16,106 nucleotides of DNA from Anaerolineae bacterium (GCA_019912905.1 JAIOHO010001041.1:1-16106), one strand, 5' to 3'. Shown: positions 1 through 6,815, counted from the stretch's first letter. Numbers and translations are program-made. The notes: generated by a model not told the origin, from the letters alone.

Positions 1-1
1 G

Positions 2-64
2 GATGACGCAGAGCGGTTACTCGATTTTCTTAAGCGAAAGAATACACAGTTTGGAGGAAATTAA
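2..64 (+). CDS. possible 3' end of a gene entering from the left
   Basis: Frame 2 is open from the window edge to a TAA at 62-64 and gives a 20-residue tail (DDAERLLDFLKRKNTQFGGN) that looks like an ordinary protein C-terminus: an acidic start, an amphipathic leucine-rich helix and a basic end. It is too short to assign to a family. The 60 bases could equally be open by chance; sequence to the left of the window would decide. Confidence 0.3.
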   Translation, partial: DDAERLLDFLKRKNTQFGGN

Positions 65-481
65 CTGTCAATCTCTTGTTGTCATAAATATCCATGTGTT
101 GGTCGGCGTAGGCAGCGTCAGGGTCATTTCTGGTAGAAGCAACCAACTACATCAGCAACCATAGTAACGTGACACCTACTTAAATGGACCTGAAGGGTCA
201 GGTTCCGTTAACGAGGCATATCCGCCGGTGTAACATTCCCGTTCCACTGTCAACCGAAAGCGATCTCCGCAATCCCGACAAAGCCCATCTATGCGCTGAT
301 ATTTCCGCCATGCGCGATCGTGGCATAAGTGATAGACAGATCGGTACTGCACTGGGTATCCACTGCACATGAGTGCAGATATGCTAAACGTAATTTTGCT
401 GAGGGCTTGGTACCAGTGCAGAACCCAAGGCCAGAGGCATGTAGTCTGCATTCGCCTCCCCGAATCTGGTGTAATCCCATG
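65..481. other. 417-bp stretch without a recognised gene
   Basis: No convincing gene here. A plus-strand ORF at 184-372 ends in a helix-turn-helix-like string (RDRGISDRQIGTALGIH), but it has no ribosome binding site and no family match, so it may be a decayed fragment. Small dyads are present: ACCTGA/TCAGGT around a four-base loop (188-203), CTGCAC/GTGCAG around ATGA (363-378) and GAGGC/GCCTC (434-458). The last two lie downstream of the minus-strand DUF6438 gene but have no T-run, so they are weak terminator candidates only. Confidence 0.4.
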
Positions 482-1360
482 TTAGCCGACCAGATCGCCC
501 ACCAGAGTTTCGATGCTTTCCTCGACCCACAGCAGCCCAACCGGGGCATTGGCATCACCCGCGTAGCGCATGATCCGTTTATAGTGATCCGGGGTTTGAA
601 TGGACGTTGTTACGCGCGCCTGATCGGTGATCGTCATGAAGTCGTAGCTGTCCTGCCAGCCAAAGTAGCCTGAACTCTCCGCCCTGCCGACAATGCTATC
701 GACCATGGAGGCTTCTTGCTGGAAGACTTCAACGCCAATCTTGTTCACGTTGGCAACACCGGTAAAGACCGTCGTACCGTCTTCGAAGATCACGACGCCA
801 TACACCGGGCACATGCCAAAGCAGGGGTCACGCTGCAAGGTAATGACCGGATTGTTCATGCCCACTGAGCCGACTGTGGAATCGACCGGCGCACCAGTCC
901 ATGCCGGGGTTCCCGCCATGAGATCGACCCAGTTTTCCAGGAAAGGCAGGGCCAGCGGCGCGCTGTCATCACCTGCGTAGCGGAGGATCTGCTTGGTTTC
1001 GCCGTTGCGGGTGACCGAAGTGGTGACATAGGGCAGGTCCGTCACGTTCATGGTATCGTAGGCTTCGTTCCAGTCGAAGTATCCGGCGGCTTCGAAAGCG
1101 GCGACCATTTGCTCAACTGTTGCCGGGTCGATCTGACCACGCTGTTCACCTGTCATATCGACGAAGTTTTCGCCTTGGTAAATGACCGTGCCGTCCTCCA
1201 GTATACTGACCATATAGACCGGGCAGGTCCCGAAGCAGGCTGTGCGTTCCAGTGTGATGGCGACCTTGTCGCCGGTATCCTGTGCCATAGCTGCTGTGAT
1301 ACTCACCACAAAGAGACCGAGCAACGCGATGAATTTGAGCTTGTTCATGAATCTGTCCAT
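482..1360 (-). CDS. secreted protein with two tandem DUF6438 domains
   Basis: A 292-aa protein. Residues 1-26 form a signal peptide: a basic start (NKLK), a hydrophobic core (FIALLGLFVVSITAA) and an AMA|Q cleavage site, so it is exported. Two homologous halves follow, each opening with the DUF6438 signature: ITLERTACFGTCPVY at 35-49 and ITLQRDPCFGMCPVY at 173-187. Each CFGxCP motif is followed by an EDGT turn, a GYFxW motif and an LRYAG or MRYAG strand. The family's function is unknown; the paired cysteines could form a disulphide or bind metal. The start at 1360 is supported by GGAG nine bases upstream; ATG at residue 5 is an alternative. It is the last gene of the minus-strand series. The domain call rests on motif recall. 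Confidence 0.8.
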   Translation of the reverse strand: MDRFMNKLKFIALLGLFVVSITAAMAQDTGDKVAITLERTACFGTCPVYMVSILEDGTVIYQGENFVDMTGEQRGQIDPATVEQMVAAFEAAGYFDWNEAYDTMNVTDLPYVTTSVTRNGETKQILRYAGDDSAPLALPFLENWVDLMAGTPAWTGAPVDSTVGSVGMNNPVITLQRDPCFGMCPVYGVVIFEDGTTVFTGVANVNKIGVEVFQQEASMVDSIVGRAESSGYFGWQDSYDFMTITDQARVTTSIQTPDHYKRIMRYAGDANAPVGLLWVEESIETLVGDLVG

Positions 1361-1448
1361 GTTCCTTATCTCCGCAGACCTGTATAGGACGCAAAATAGG
1401 GCACTGGTGTTCCACGTCCGGCAGGACGCCGCGACAGAATTGATCCGG

Positions 1449-2018
1449 CTATGCCATCTGGCGCACCTGCCGTTGACCGTCCTGCTCAGGCATATTCCGC
1501 AGGCGGAAGCCCAGGATAATCAATGTCACGCCGAACATCATGGCGTAGAAGGCCAGCAGCCACAGCAGCGTTAGAATGCCCGCACCGGGCGCAACGATCA
1601 ACACGATACCGAACAGGATGGACAATGCACCGCCCAGACCCAGCCAGAATTCACCTTTGATCTCCCGGCGCAGTTGAATCGCGGCGATGATCTCCAGAAT
1701 ACCCGTGAAGACTGCCCAGCCAGCGATGAGGTAGAGCAGCACGAGGGCCGTCATGCCCGGCAAGATAAGGGCTGCTAGCCCGGCTATGATTCCGACTACA
1801 CCTTCCAGCACAGCAACCCACCAGTGCCGGTTCTCCTGGCGGCCCCGGAAGCCATGCAGCAGGCTGAACACACCGTCCACCAGCCCATACGCGCCCCAGA
1901 ACAGGATCAACAGGGTTAAGGCGATGCCCGGTGTGAGGAGAACGGCAAGGCCCAGCAATACAGCCGCCAGGCCGCGAATAACCAACATCCACCAGTTACT
2001 TTTCATGACGTCAATCAT
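1449..2018 (-). CDS. HdeD family (DUF308) membrane protein
   Basis: A 189-aa polytopic membrane protein with about six hydrophobic helices in three similar pairs (e.g. LVIRGLAAVLLGLAVLLTPG, then VVGIIAGLAALILPG, then GALSILFGIVLIVAPG). The repeated G-x-x-x-L/I-x-x-x-P-G pattern is typical of HdeD/DUF308 proteins. In enterobacteria HdeD is an inner-membrane protein linked to acid resistance; in other bacteria the role is mostly unknown. A GTG seven codons upstream (2039) keeps the frame open, but AAGGAG lies eight bases before the ATG at 2018, which fixes that start. The tail is short, polar and cytoplasmic-looking. It lies between the third hydrolase and the DUF6438 gene, with its own upstream hairpin and possible promoter. 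Confidence 0.85.
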   Translation of the reverse strand: MIDVMKSNWWMLVIRGLAAVLLGLAVLLTPGIALTLLILFWGAYGLVDGVFSLLHGFRGRQENRHWWVAVLEGVVGIIAGLAALILPGMTALVLLYLIAGWAVFTGILEIIAAIQLRREIKGEFWLGLGGALSILFGIVLIVAPGAGILTLLWLLAFYAMMFGVTLIILGFRLRNMPEQDGQRQVRQMA

Positions 2019-2059
2019 GTCTCTCGCTCCTTGTTTCACTGATATGACAAATATGAATC

Positions 2060-2090
2060 CGGTCCTCCGTCGTTCAACGGAATTCTTAAT
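2060..2090 (-). promoter_or_regulatory. possible promoter of the hdeD-like gene
   Basis: On the minus strand TTGAAC is followed after 16 bases by CATATT, 4/6 matches each to -35 and -10 consensus, roughly 45 bases before the start codon. This is a weak match and could be chance. Confidence 0.3.
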
Positions 2091-2094
2091 CGAG

Positions 2095-2126
2095 CATGGT
2101 GGCCGCGCCGCCGCGCCACCACCATG
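2095..2126. repeat. 32-bp GC-rich stem-loop between hydrolase and hdeD-like gene
   Basis: The 14-base arms CATGGTGGTGGCGC and GCGCGGCCACCATG pair with two mismatches around a four-base loop. No T-run follows on either strand, so it is not a standard intrinsic terminator. It may end or protect the transcript of the upstream hydrolase gene, whose stop is 18 bp away. Confidence 0.6.
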
Positions 2127-2144
2127 TAATCCAGATTAACGAAA

Positions 2145-2978
2145 TTAGCGTACGGGGACTGCCTGCGCCGCTTCACGTCGTCCGTTCTCGGTGGCGGGCT
2201 GCTGCTTCTCGACCCAATCCAGCGCGTAATCCGCCACTTCTTCCCAGCCTGGCCCGGCGATGACAGTCAGGTGATCCCGACCGGCGAATTCCTTGTAGTC
2301 GGTGATGGATGTGGAGCCGTTTTTGTATTTCTGGACATTGGCTCGGTTTAGTGAAGCGGGCATGATATGGTCTTTTTCGCCACCGATGAACAGCAGCGGC
2401 ACATGGGCCTTCTTAAAGTCGACATGGGCTTTTGGGCCAAGGCCGCCACGTGCCAGCGGTATCGATTCCGGGACCATAGTGGCATCATAGTTACGGCGCT
2501 GGTCCGCCACGGGTGAGGTATTGTTAAAAGCGTACTGGTAATGCTTGAAAGGCATTAGCCAGGGCTTGGACGCCGGTGTCAGCGGGTTCAGCAGTGGGAA
2601 TGTCGAGCGCAGGAAGGACAGCTTGAAAGACAACAGGCCCTGTGGCGGGACCGAGTCAATCGCCACACCCACAGCGCCCAAGCCGCGATTAATCATTAAC
2701 TGCGTGAGCATCCCGCCGAAGGAGTGCCCGATGATGATCGGTTTTTCGTCCAGGCTGTTGATGGTGCTGACGTAGAGATTGATGACTTGCTCAGTCGTTA
2801 CTTCAGCGGTTTTGGGGTCCGGGTGCGCTTTGCGCAGTTCGGAGACGGATTTGTCGCGTCTGGGATAGGGTGGTGCAATACATTTGTAGCCCCGTGCTTC
2901 GTAGCGTGCCACCCATTTATCCCAGCACTGGTAGTTCACGAAATTGCCATGTATGAACACAATCGTCTTGCTCGTCAT
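2145..2978 (-). CDS. alpha/beta hydrolase (cytoplasmic)
   Basis: A 277-aa alpha/beta-hydrolase fold protein. It opens directly with the first core strand and oxyanion segment (KTIVFIHGNFVNYQCW). The nucleophile elbow GHSFGG puts the catalytic serine at residue 86, with likely acid D203 (GGEKDHIMP) and histidine H236 (GRDHLTV). There is no signal peptide. The substrate cannot be read from the sequence; esterase or lipase-like activity is the family expectation. GGAG six bases before ATG 2978 makes that the start, rather than the in-frame ATG at 2993. The gene follows a broken dps fragment and has a promoter-like element at 3007-3050 that is nearly identical to the one before the hydrolase gene at 5979. 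Confidence 0.85.
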   Translation of the reverse strand: MTSKTIVFIHGNFVNYQCWDKWVARYEARGYKCIAPPYPRRDKSVSELRKAHPDPKTAEVTTEQVINLYVSTINSLDEKPIIIGHSFGGMLTQLMINRGLGAVGVAIDSVPPQGLLSFKLSFLRSTFPLLNPLTPASKPWLMPFKHYQYAFNNTSPVADQRRNYDATMVPESIPLARGGLGPKAHVDFKKAHVPLLFIGGEKDHIMPASLNRANVQKYKNGSTSITDYKEFAGRDHLTVIAGPGWEEVADYALDWVEKQQPATENGRREAAQAVPVR

Positions 2979-3006
2979 GATCTTCTCCCTCATAAGCTAT
3001 TGATCT

Positions 3007-3050
3007 ATGCTAGAGGATGCCGCCGCGCCTGTCGTGAGAAGTTCTACTCA
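3007..3050 (-). promoter_or_regulatory. shared promoter/operator element, copy 1
   Basis: On the minus strand this reads TGAGTAGAA, C, TTCTCACGACAG (3050-3029), then 16 bases, then TAGCAT (3012-3007). The second copy, before the hydrolase gene at 5979, differs at one of 22 positions (A for C) and has the same 16-base gap to TAG. ACGACA (4/6 to -35) with a 17-base spacer and TAGCAT (4/6 to -10) make a sigma-70-like promoter. AGAA-N-TTCT just upstream is a partial dyad suited to a regulator. The -10 lies 29 bases before the start codon at 2978. Confidence 0.6.
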
Positions 3051-3054
3051 ATTT

Positions 3055-3339
3055 TTAGCGCTGCCTGGCGATGGTGGCGCTAATCTGCGTCAGCAGGTCG
3101 GCGGTAACGGCCTCGTCATAGTCCGCAGCTCCATCGATTGTGCTGCGAACAGCAGCAGCATAGACCGCATAACGCGGTGCCAGCACCTCGACCACCGCTT
3201 GATCTCGTACTGTTTCGACCGGGGGGAAGTCCGGGAAGCGCGATTGTGCGGTCATACGAGCAGTGTCCAGCGCCATGCCACCCGGCGCGGTCACCCGTTT
3301 CGCGATTGAATCCACGTATTCGAGCGTTGATCTCGCGGG
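3055..3339 (-). pseudogene. dps: truncated Dps (ferritin-like) remnant
   Basis: The open frame reads STLEYVDSIAKRV, then TAPGGMALDTARMTAQSR, then VTADLLTQISATIARQR. This matches the middle and late part of Dps proteins (typically EYVDxIAERVTALGG ... GDADTADLFTEISR). About 60 N-terminal residues, including the histidines of the ferroxidase centre, are missing: an in-frame TAA precedes the fragment near 3340. The usual C-terminal WFLEAHL helix is also absent. The only in-frame start, GTG at 3315, falls inside a conserved helix and has no Shine-Dalgarno sequence. Dps normally forms a 12-mer that oxidises and stores iron and protects DNA; this fragment could not do so. Most likely a decaying gene; an expressed 86-aa product is less likely. 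Confidence 0.6.
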
Positions 3340-3387
3340 TTATGGCGGATCTCTAACGGGTTCAGGTCGTCATTCATCATTTTTGCC

Positions 3388-4050
3388 CTACTCGGCTGTA
3401 AACGCGATGCGCTCGTGCGTGCCATCACAAAAGGGCTTACGGCTGGAACCACCGCAGCGGCAAAGGATCGCTGCCTGGCCGACAAATATGGTTTCTCCGG
3501 CCTCGTTCACAATGCGGACCGGGCCATCCAGTTCCAACGGGCCGTTGTGTCTGGCGACGATCTGCAAGCGACCAGGACCGAGTGCGCCTGGTTCCTGTGA
3601 TCCGCTTGGCGCAGGGTCCACTGGCTCGAAGTGAATTTCCCGATGCTGGTTATCGCAGAAGGGTTTATTCTGGGAGACTCCGCAGCGGCAGAGCATGGCC
3701 CGCGTCTCGTCTTGCAGTATGACCGTAGTATCCTCGATCATGAGGTCGCCCCGTATTTCCAGCGGTCCGTTGTGACGCAGCCGGATGACGTTTTGTGCCG
3801 GGGCGGTCTCTTGCTGGCCGCCATCTTTACGCTCGTAGTGCAGCGCACCGGATGGGCACAGTTCGGCCACTGCCGCCACATGATCCGCTGCGGCAGCGTC
3901 GGCCAGGATCCAGGGCCGCCTGTCTTTGTCGAAAACAGCAGGCAAATGATTGATGCAGTGTTCGGCGTGGATACAGCGTTTGACGTCGTAGGTGATGTCC
4001 ACTGCTTCGCCGGTGTAGCGCCGGTCCTTGCCAGTGTAAACTGCTGTCAT
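3388..4050 (-). CDS. iron-sulfur protein: divergent 4Fe-4S domain plus two CDGSH domains
   Basis: A 220-aa soluble protein with three probable Fe-S sites. Residues 18-75 resemble the Fer4_19 divergent mono-cluster ferredoxin domain (C26, C32, C65-P, with VAELCPSGAL). Two CDGSH motifs follow: CRCGVSQNKPFCDNQH (C121, C123, C132, H136) and CRCGGSSRKPFCDGTH (C197, C199, C208, H212). CDGSH domains bind a 2Fe-2S cluster with three cysteines and one histidine and act in electron or cluster transfer or redox sensing. This triple arrangement occurs in other bacteria; its partner is unknown. The start at 4050 has GAGG seven bases upstream. It lies 58 bp after the HSL-type hydrolase gene, across a strong hairpin. 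Confidence 0.88.
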   Translation of the reverse strand: MTAVYTGKDRRYTGEAVDITYDVKRCIHAEHCINHLPAVFDKDRRPWILADAAAADHVAAVAELCPSGALHYERKDGGQQETAPAQNVIRLRHNGPLEIRGDLMIEDTTVILQDETRAMLCRCGVSQNKPFCDNQHREIHFEPVDPAPSGSQEPGALGPGRLQIVARHNGPLELDGPVRIVNEAGETIFVGQAAILCRCGGSSRKPFCDGTHERIAFTAE

Positions 4051-4079
4051 GAGTCAGCCTCGTTGATCGTTCGACGAAG

Positions 4080-4101
4080 ATGCCGGGCAAGTACCCGGCA
4101 T
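4080..4101. repeat. GC-rich perfect hairpin between two minus-strand genes
   Basis: ATGCCGGG and CCCGGCAT (8 bp, perfect) flank a six-base loop. It starts 7 bp past the stop of the HSL-type hydrolase gene on the minus strand. No T-run follows, so it may be a weak terminator or a processing/stability element that separates expression of the hydrolase from the CDGSH gene. Confidence 0.6.
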
Positions 4102-4108
4102 GATCCTC

Positions 4109-5086
4109 TCAAACAGCGGCGGCAGCGTGTTCTGGGACGCTGAAGCATTCACGCAGCCAGGTCGTTGCCAGGACAATAGCACCGCGTGCGGCGTCTGTCT
4201 CTGCCAGGGCGTTAAGCATGACGAAGTCGTGAATAATACCCTGGAAGCGTGCCGCTGTGACCTCGACGCCGGCTTCACGCAGCTTGTTGGCATAGGCTTC
4301 CCCTTCGTCGCGCAGCACATCCGCCTCGGCAGTGATGACCAACGCAGGAGGCAGCCCGCGAAGCTGCTCGGTGCTGGCGCGCAGCGGCGAGGCGGTAATC
4401 TGATTCCGTTCGGTCGGATCGCTGGTGTATTGATCCCAGAACCACATCATGGCATCACGACGCAGGAAATAGCCTTCGGCGAACTGATGATAGGACTTGG
4501 TGTCGAAGGTCGCGTCGGTGACGGGATAGAACAACAATTGGCGCAGAATAGGCGGGCCGCCGCGCTCTTTGCTTAAAAGTGTGACCGCAGCCGCCATGTT
4601 GCCGCCAACGCTGTCGCCTGCCACTGCCAACCGCGCCGGGTCCAGTCCATTGTCGGCCCCAGATTCGGTGATCCATTTGAGTACAGCATAGCTTTCCTCA
4701 ATCGCCGTCGGATACTTGGCTTCCGGCGAGAGACTGTAGTTGGGGAAGACGACGGCGGCTTCAGCGCGAACTGCCAATTCACGGATCAGCCGGTCATGCG
4801 TATGCTTATTGCCGAAGACCCAACCGGCACCGTGAATGTAGAGGATAACCGGCAGCGACGCCGGAGCGTTCTCTGGACGCAGGATGCGGATAGAAATCTG
4901 CCCGTTAGGACCGCCCGCAATGCTGCGATCTTCGATCTTGACCGGGGCTTTGTTCACCGGGCCGGACTGCACCTCGTCAACCGCTGCACGGCCTTGTTCC
5001 GGTCCAAGGTCAAAGAGGAAGGGCGGATTGGCGCTGGCTTCGACGAAGGCTTGTGCCTCCGGTTCCAGGTAGACTGTACTGGTCAT
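4109..5086 (-). CDS. alpha/beta hydrolase, HSL/acetyl-esterase type
   Basis: A 325-aa hydrolase of the hormone-sensitive-lipase-like group (Abhydrolase_3). The oxyanion-hole motif HGAG is at 85-88, in YIHGAGWVFG. The nucleophile elbow GDSVGGN has S159, the acid is probably D256 (ITAEADVLRDEGEAYANKL) and the histidine H286 (IIHDFVML). PNYSLSPEAKYP at 115-126 is also typical. The family hydrolyses short-chain acyl esters; the actual substrate is unknown. There is no signal peptide, so it is probably cytoplasmic. GGAG eight bases before ATG 5086 supports the start. It follows the secreted hydrolase by 80 bp, across a hairpin. Confidence 0.9.
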   Translation of the reverse strand: MTSTVYLEPEAQAFVEASANPPFLFDLGPEQGRAAVDEVQSGPVNKAPVKIEDRSIAGGPNGQISIRILRPENAPASLPVILYIHGAGWVFGNKHTHDRLIRELAVRAEAAVVFPNYSLSPEAKYPTAIEESYAVLKWITESGADNGLDPARLAVAGDSVGGNMAAAVTLLSKERGGPPILRQLLFYPVTDATFDTKSYHQFAEGYFLRRDAMMWFWDQYTSDPTERNQITASPLRASTEQLRGLPPALVITAEADVLRDEGEAYANKLREAGVEVTAARFQGIIHDFVMLNALAETDAARGAIVLATTWLRECFSVPEHAAAAV

Positions 5087-5106
5087 GTTGGTGTCTCCTC
5101 GTCGTT

Positions 5107-5145
5107 CCAGGGCAGCAGCCAGGAGCGTTGTGATGCCCCTGGCTG
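5107..5145. repeat. alternative stem-loops between two hydrolase genes
   Basis: CAGCCAGG (5116-5123) pairs with CCTGGCTG (5138-5145). Alternatively CCAGGG (5107-5112) pairs with CCCTGG (5137-5142). The two pairings share bases and exclude each other. The element sits 22 bp past the stop of the secreted hydrolase gene and about 20 bp before the next start codon, with no T-run. Confidence 0.5.
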
Positions 5146-5166
5146 TGCGCTCGGAAGGGTCCGGAA

Positions 5167-5979
5167 CTACTGCGCCGGAACTGTGGCCGCGGACATAATC
5201 AGGTCGGCAACTGCATCGGGCTGTGAGAACATCGGCACGTGGCTGGATTCAACTTCGATGGTGGTTGCACCCATGCGCTGGGCGAAGAGTCGCTCGGCAT
5301 CGGGCGGGATGGCCTCGTCATTGCTGGCGACCAGATACCAGGCAGGGATCGACTTCCAGGCAGGAACACCCATCACATCTTCGAGCGCACTGAGGTGCAG
5401 GGGATTCTGCGTCGCCCACATGGCATTCGAGACCACCGGATCGACATCCGCGGCGAAGTGACCTACGAAGTCAGCCTGCGGCAGCCAGGCAAAACCTTGC
5501 GCGTCAACCTCCAGGTGCGACAGTGCGGCGGTGGGTTCACCCTGGGATAGCAGCGCACCAATGGATTCGCCTTCATCCAGCCCAAAGGCCGCGATGTAGA
5601 CCAGACCGACCACATTGGGTTGATCCGTGCCGCCTGCGGTAATCACCTGCCCGCCATAGGAGTGACCGACCAGGATCGTTGGGCCGTCCAGCCGGGCCAG
5701 TACATCTTGCAGCCGGGTGACATTAGCCGCCAGGGAGGTGTTCGGGAACTGTGGGGCGATCACATTGTAACCTTGAGCCTGAAGACGCTCAATCACCGGC
5801 GTCCAGCTTGAGCCATCCGCCCAGGCCCCATGTACCAGGATGATATTGGGTTTCATATCTTCTGTCCCCTCTTGCGCCAGGACCGGGACGATCACGGCTG
5901 ACAAAACAATAAAGGCGATGGCGACGGCACCCAAAATTGAGCTCCCCAACTGCATTTCTTTTGACGTCCTTGTGTTCAT
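5167..5979 (-). CDS. secreted alpha/beta hydrolase (EstC-like)
   Basis: A 270-aa exported alpha/beta hydrolase. Residues 1-36 look like a signal peptide: hydrophobic ILGAVAIAFIVLSAVIVPV, then likely cleavage around VLAQ|EG. The mature part begins with NIILVHGAWADGSSW, typical of the EstC / pyrethroid-hydrolase-like group. GHSYGG places the nucleophile at S107, with probable acid D221 (VASNDEAIPP) and H247 (SSHVPMF). Substrate unknown. The frame is open to 6012, but AAGGAGGAG lies seven bases before ATG 5979, so the longer version would translate through its own ribosome binding site and is rejected. Its promoter-like element at 6014-6057 matches that of the hydrolase gene at 2978. Confidence 0.88.
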   Translation of the reverse strand: MNTRTSKEMQLGSSILGAVAIAFIVLSAVIVPVLAQEGTEDMKPNIILVHGAWADGSSWTPVIERLQAQGYNVIAPQFPNTSLAANVTRLQDVLARLDGPTILVGHSYGGQVITAGGTDQPNVVGLVYIAAFGLDEGESIGALLSQGEPTAALSHLEVDAQGFAWLPQADFVGHFAADVDPVVSNAMWATQNPLHLSALEDVMGVPAWKSIPAWYLVASNDEAIPPDAERLFAQRMGATTIEVESSHVPMFSQPDAVADLIMSAATVPAQ

Positions 5980-6013
5980 AATTTCTCTCCTCCTTAACGC
6001 AGACGATGGCATA

Positions 6014-6057
6014 AGCCTAGTCCGGCTTGGCTGCGCTGTCGTGAGAATTTCTACTCA
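6014..6057 (-). promoter_or_regulatory. shared promoter/operator element, copy 2
   Basis: On the minus strand this reads TGAGTAGAA, A, TTCTCACGACAG (6057-6036), then 16 bases, then TAGGCT (6019-6014). It matches copy 1 at 21 of 22 positions with the same spacing. It overlaps the last codon and the stop codon (6051-6053) of the preceding CoA-binding gene, so the hydrolase probably has its own promoter. The -10-like hexamer is 34 bases before ATG 5979. Confidence 0.6.
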
Positions 6058-6527
6058 TTTATAGGGTGCTGGTAGCTGGAGGATTGGCTGAACAAGCGCT
6101 CGTGCTCGGTGCGCATACACAGATTTTCGGCATAGTTCAATCCTGCGCGGCGGGCTTTGTCGCGGGCTTCGTCGCTGATGACCGAGAGCTGTGCCCAGAC
6201 AGTCGGCGCTCCAATGGCGATGGCCTGATCGACAATCTGGGGCAGGAACTGTGACTTGCGAAAGACGTTGACCACATCGACCTGCGCCGGAATTTCGCTC
6301 AGCGAGGCATAGACGTGCTCACCGTCGACCTCTTCGATATTGGGGTTCACACTGTAGACGATGTAGCCGTGCTGCTGAAGGTAGGCCCCGACATCGTAGC
6401 TGGTGTAGTAGTGATCGTTGGATCGTCCCACGATGGCGACCACCCTTGAGTACATCAAAACCGCCTGCCGCGCCGCTTCGTTGGCATTCAGGCCCTGGTC
6501 CCTGGGTATCAGGCTCCTCTGGTTCAT
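6051..6527 (-). CDS. CoA-binding domain protein (YccU-like)
   Basis: A 158-aa single-domain protein with a Rossmann-like CoA-binding fold. It has the first strand and loop VVAIVGRSNDHYYTSYDV, the second strand YIVYSVNPN, then YASLSEIPAQVDVVNVFRK and the late WAQLSVISDEARDKAR segment. This is the stand-alone relative of the N-terminal domain of succinyl-CoA synthetase alpha; its physiological role is not established. The start at 6527 has a modest AGGGGAC upstream. It lies 48 bp behind the LuxR-type gene in the same direction, so the two are probably co-transcribed. Its stop overlaps the promoter element of the next hydrolase gene. Confidence 0.88.
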   Translation of the reverse strand: MNQRSLIPRDQGLNANEAARQAVLMYSRVVAIVGRSNDHYYTSYDVGAYLQQHGYIVYSVNPNIEEVDGEHVYASLSEIPAQVDVVNVFRKSQFLPQIVDQAIAIGAPTVWAQLSVISDEARDKARRAGLNYAENLCMRTEHERLFSQSSSYQHPINE

Positions 6528-6575
6528 TCCTAATGTCCCCTTCTGCCCTCAGTTTCCGGCCAAACGAACAGGTGT

Positions 6576-6815
6576 TTAGCGGTCCTGTGACAGGCCAGAT
6601 CTCTCCGGCTGCGCCAGTAAACCGGCTTGCAGTGCGTAAACAGCGGCTTCAGTTCTGGAAGAAACCCCTAACTTGTCAAAAATGTGGTAGAGATGATTCT
6701 CAACGGTCCGAATGCTGATGTAGAGTTCCTGGGCGATTCTGGCATTGCGACTGCCTTTGGCGACCAGGGCCAGTACCCTTCGTTCCTGTCTGGTGAGTTC
6801 ATCGACGCATTTCAT
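6576..6815 (-). CDS. stand-alone LuxR-type HTH transcription regulator
   Basis: A 79-aa protein that is almost only a GerE/LuxR C-terminal DNA-binding domain. LTRQERRVLALVAKGSRNARIA (about 8-29) and SIRTVENHLYHIFDKLGVSSRTEAAVYA (about 34-61) contain the scaffold and recognition helices. No receiver or ligand-binding domain is present. The start is well set by AGAAGGAGG seven bases before ATG 6815, so it is a true short protein rather than a mis-called truncation, although it may descend from a longer regulator. Such orphan HTH proteins bind DNA as dimers. With the CoA-binding gene it probably forms a two-gene operon, and it may act on the repeated element at 3029-3050 and 6036-6057 (inference). 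Confidence 0.88.
   Translation of the reverse strand: MKCVDELTRQERRVLALVAKGSRNARIAQELYISIRTVENHLYHIFDKLGVSSRTEAAVYALQAGLLAQPERSGLSQDR

Noticed and set aside
184..372. 62-codon plus-strand frame with a possible HTH-like end
   Set aside because: No ribosome binding site, no family match and an overlapping frame on the other strand; kept only as a note in the gap description.
2060..2090. A third copy of the shared hydrolase promoter element before the hdeD-like gene (AGAATTC ... ACGACGG)
   Set aside because: Only scattered bases match, the spacing differs and no TAG follows at 16 bases.
5980..6012. Upstream ATG that would extend the secreted hydrolase by 11 residues
   Set aside because: The extension would run through the AAGGAGGAG ribosome binding site and put charged residues before a good signal peptide.
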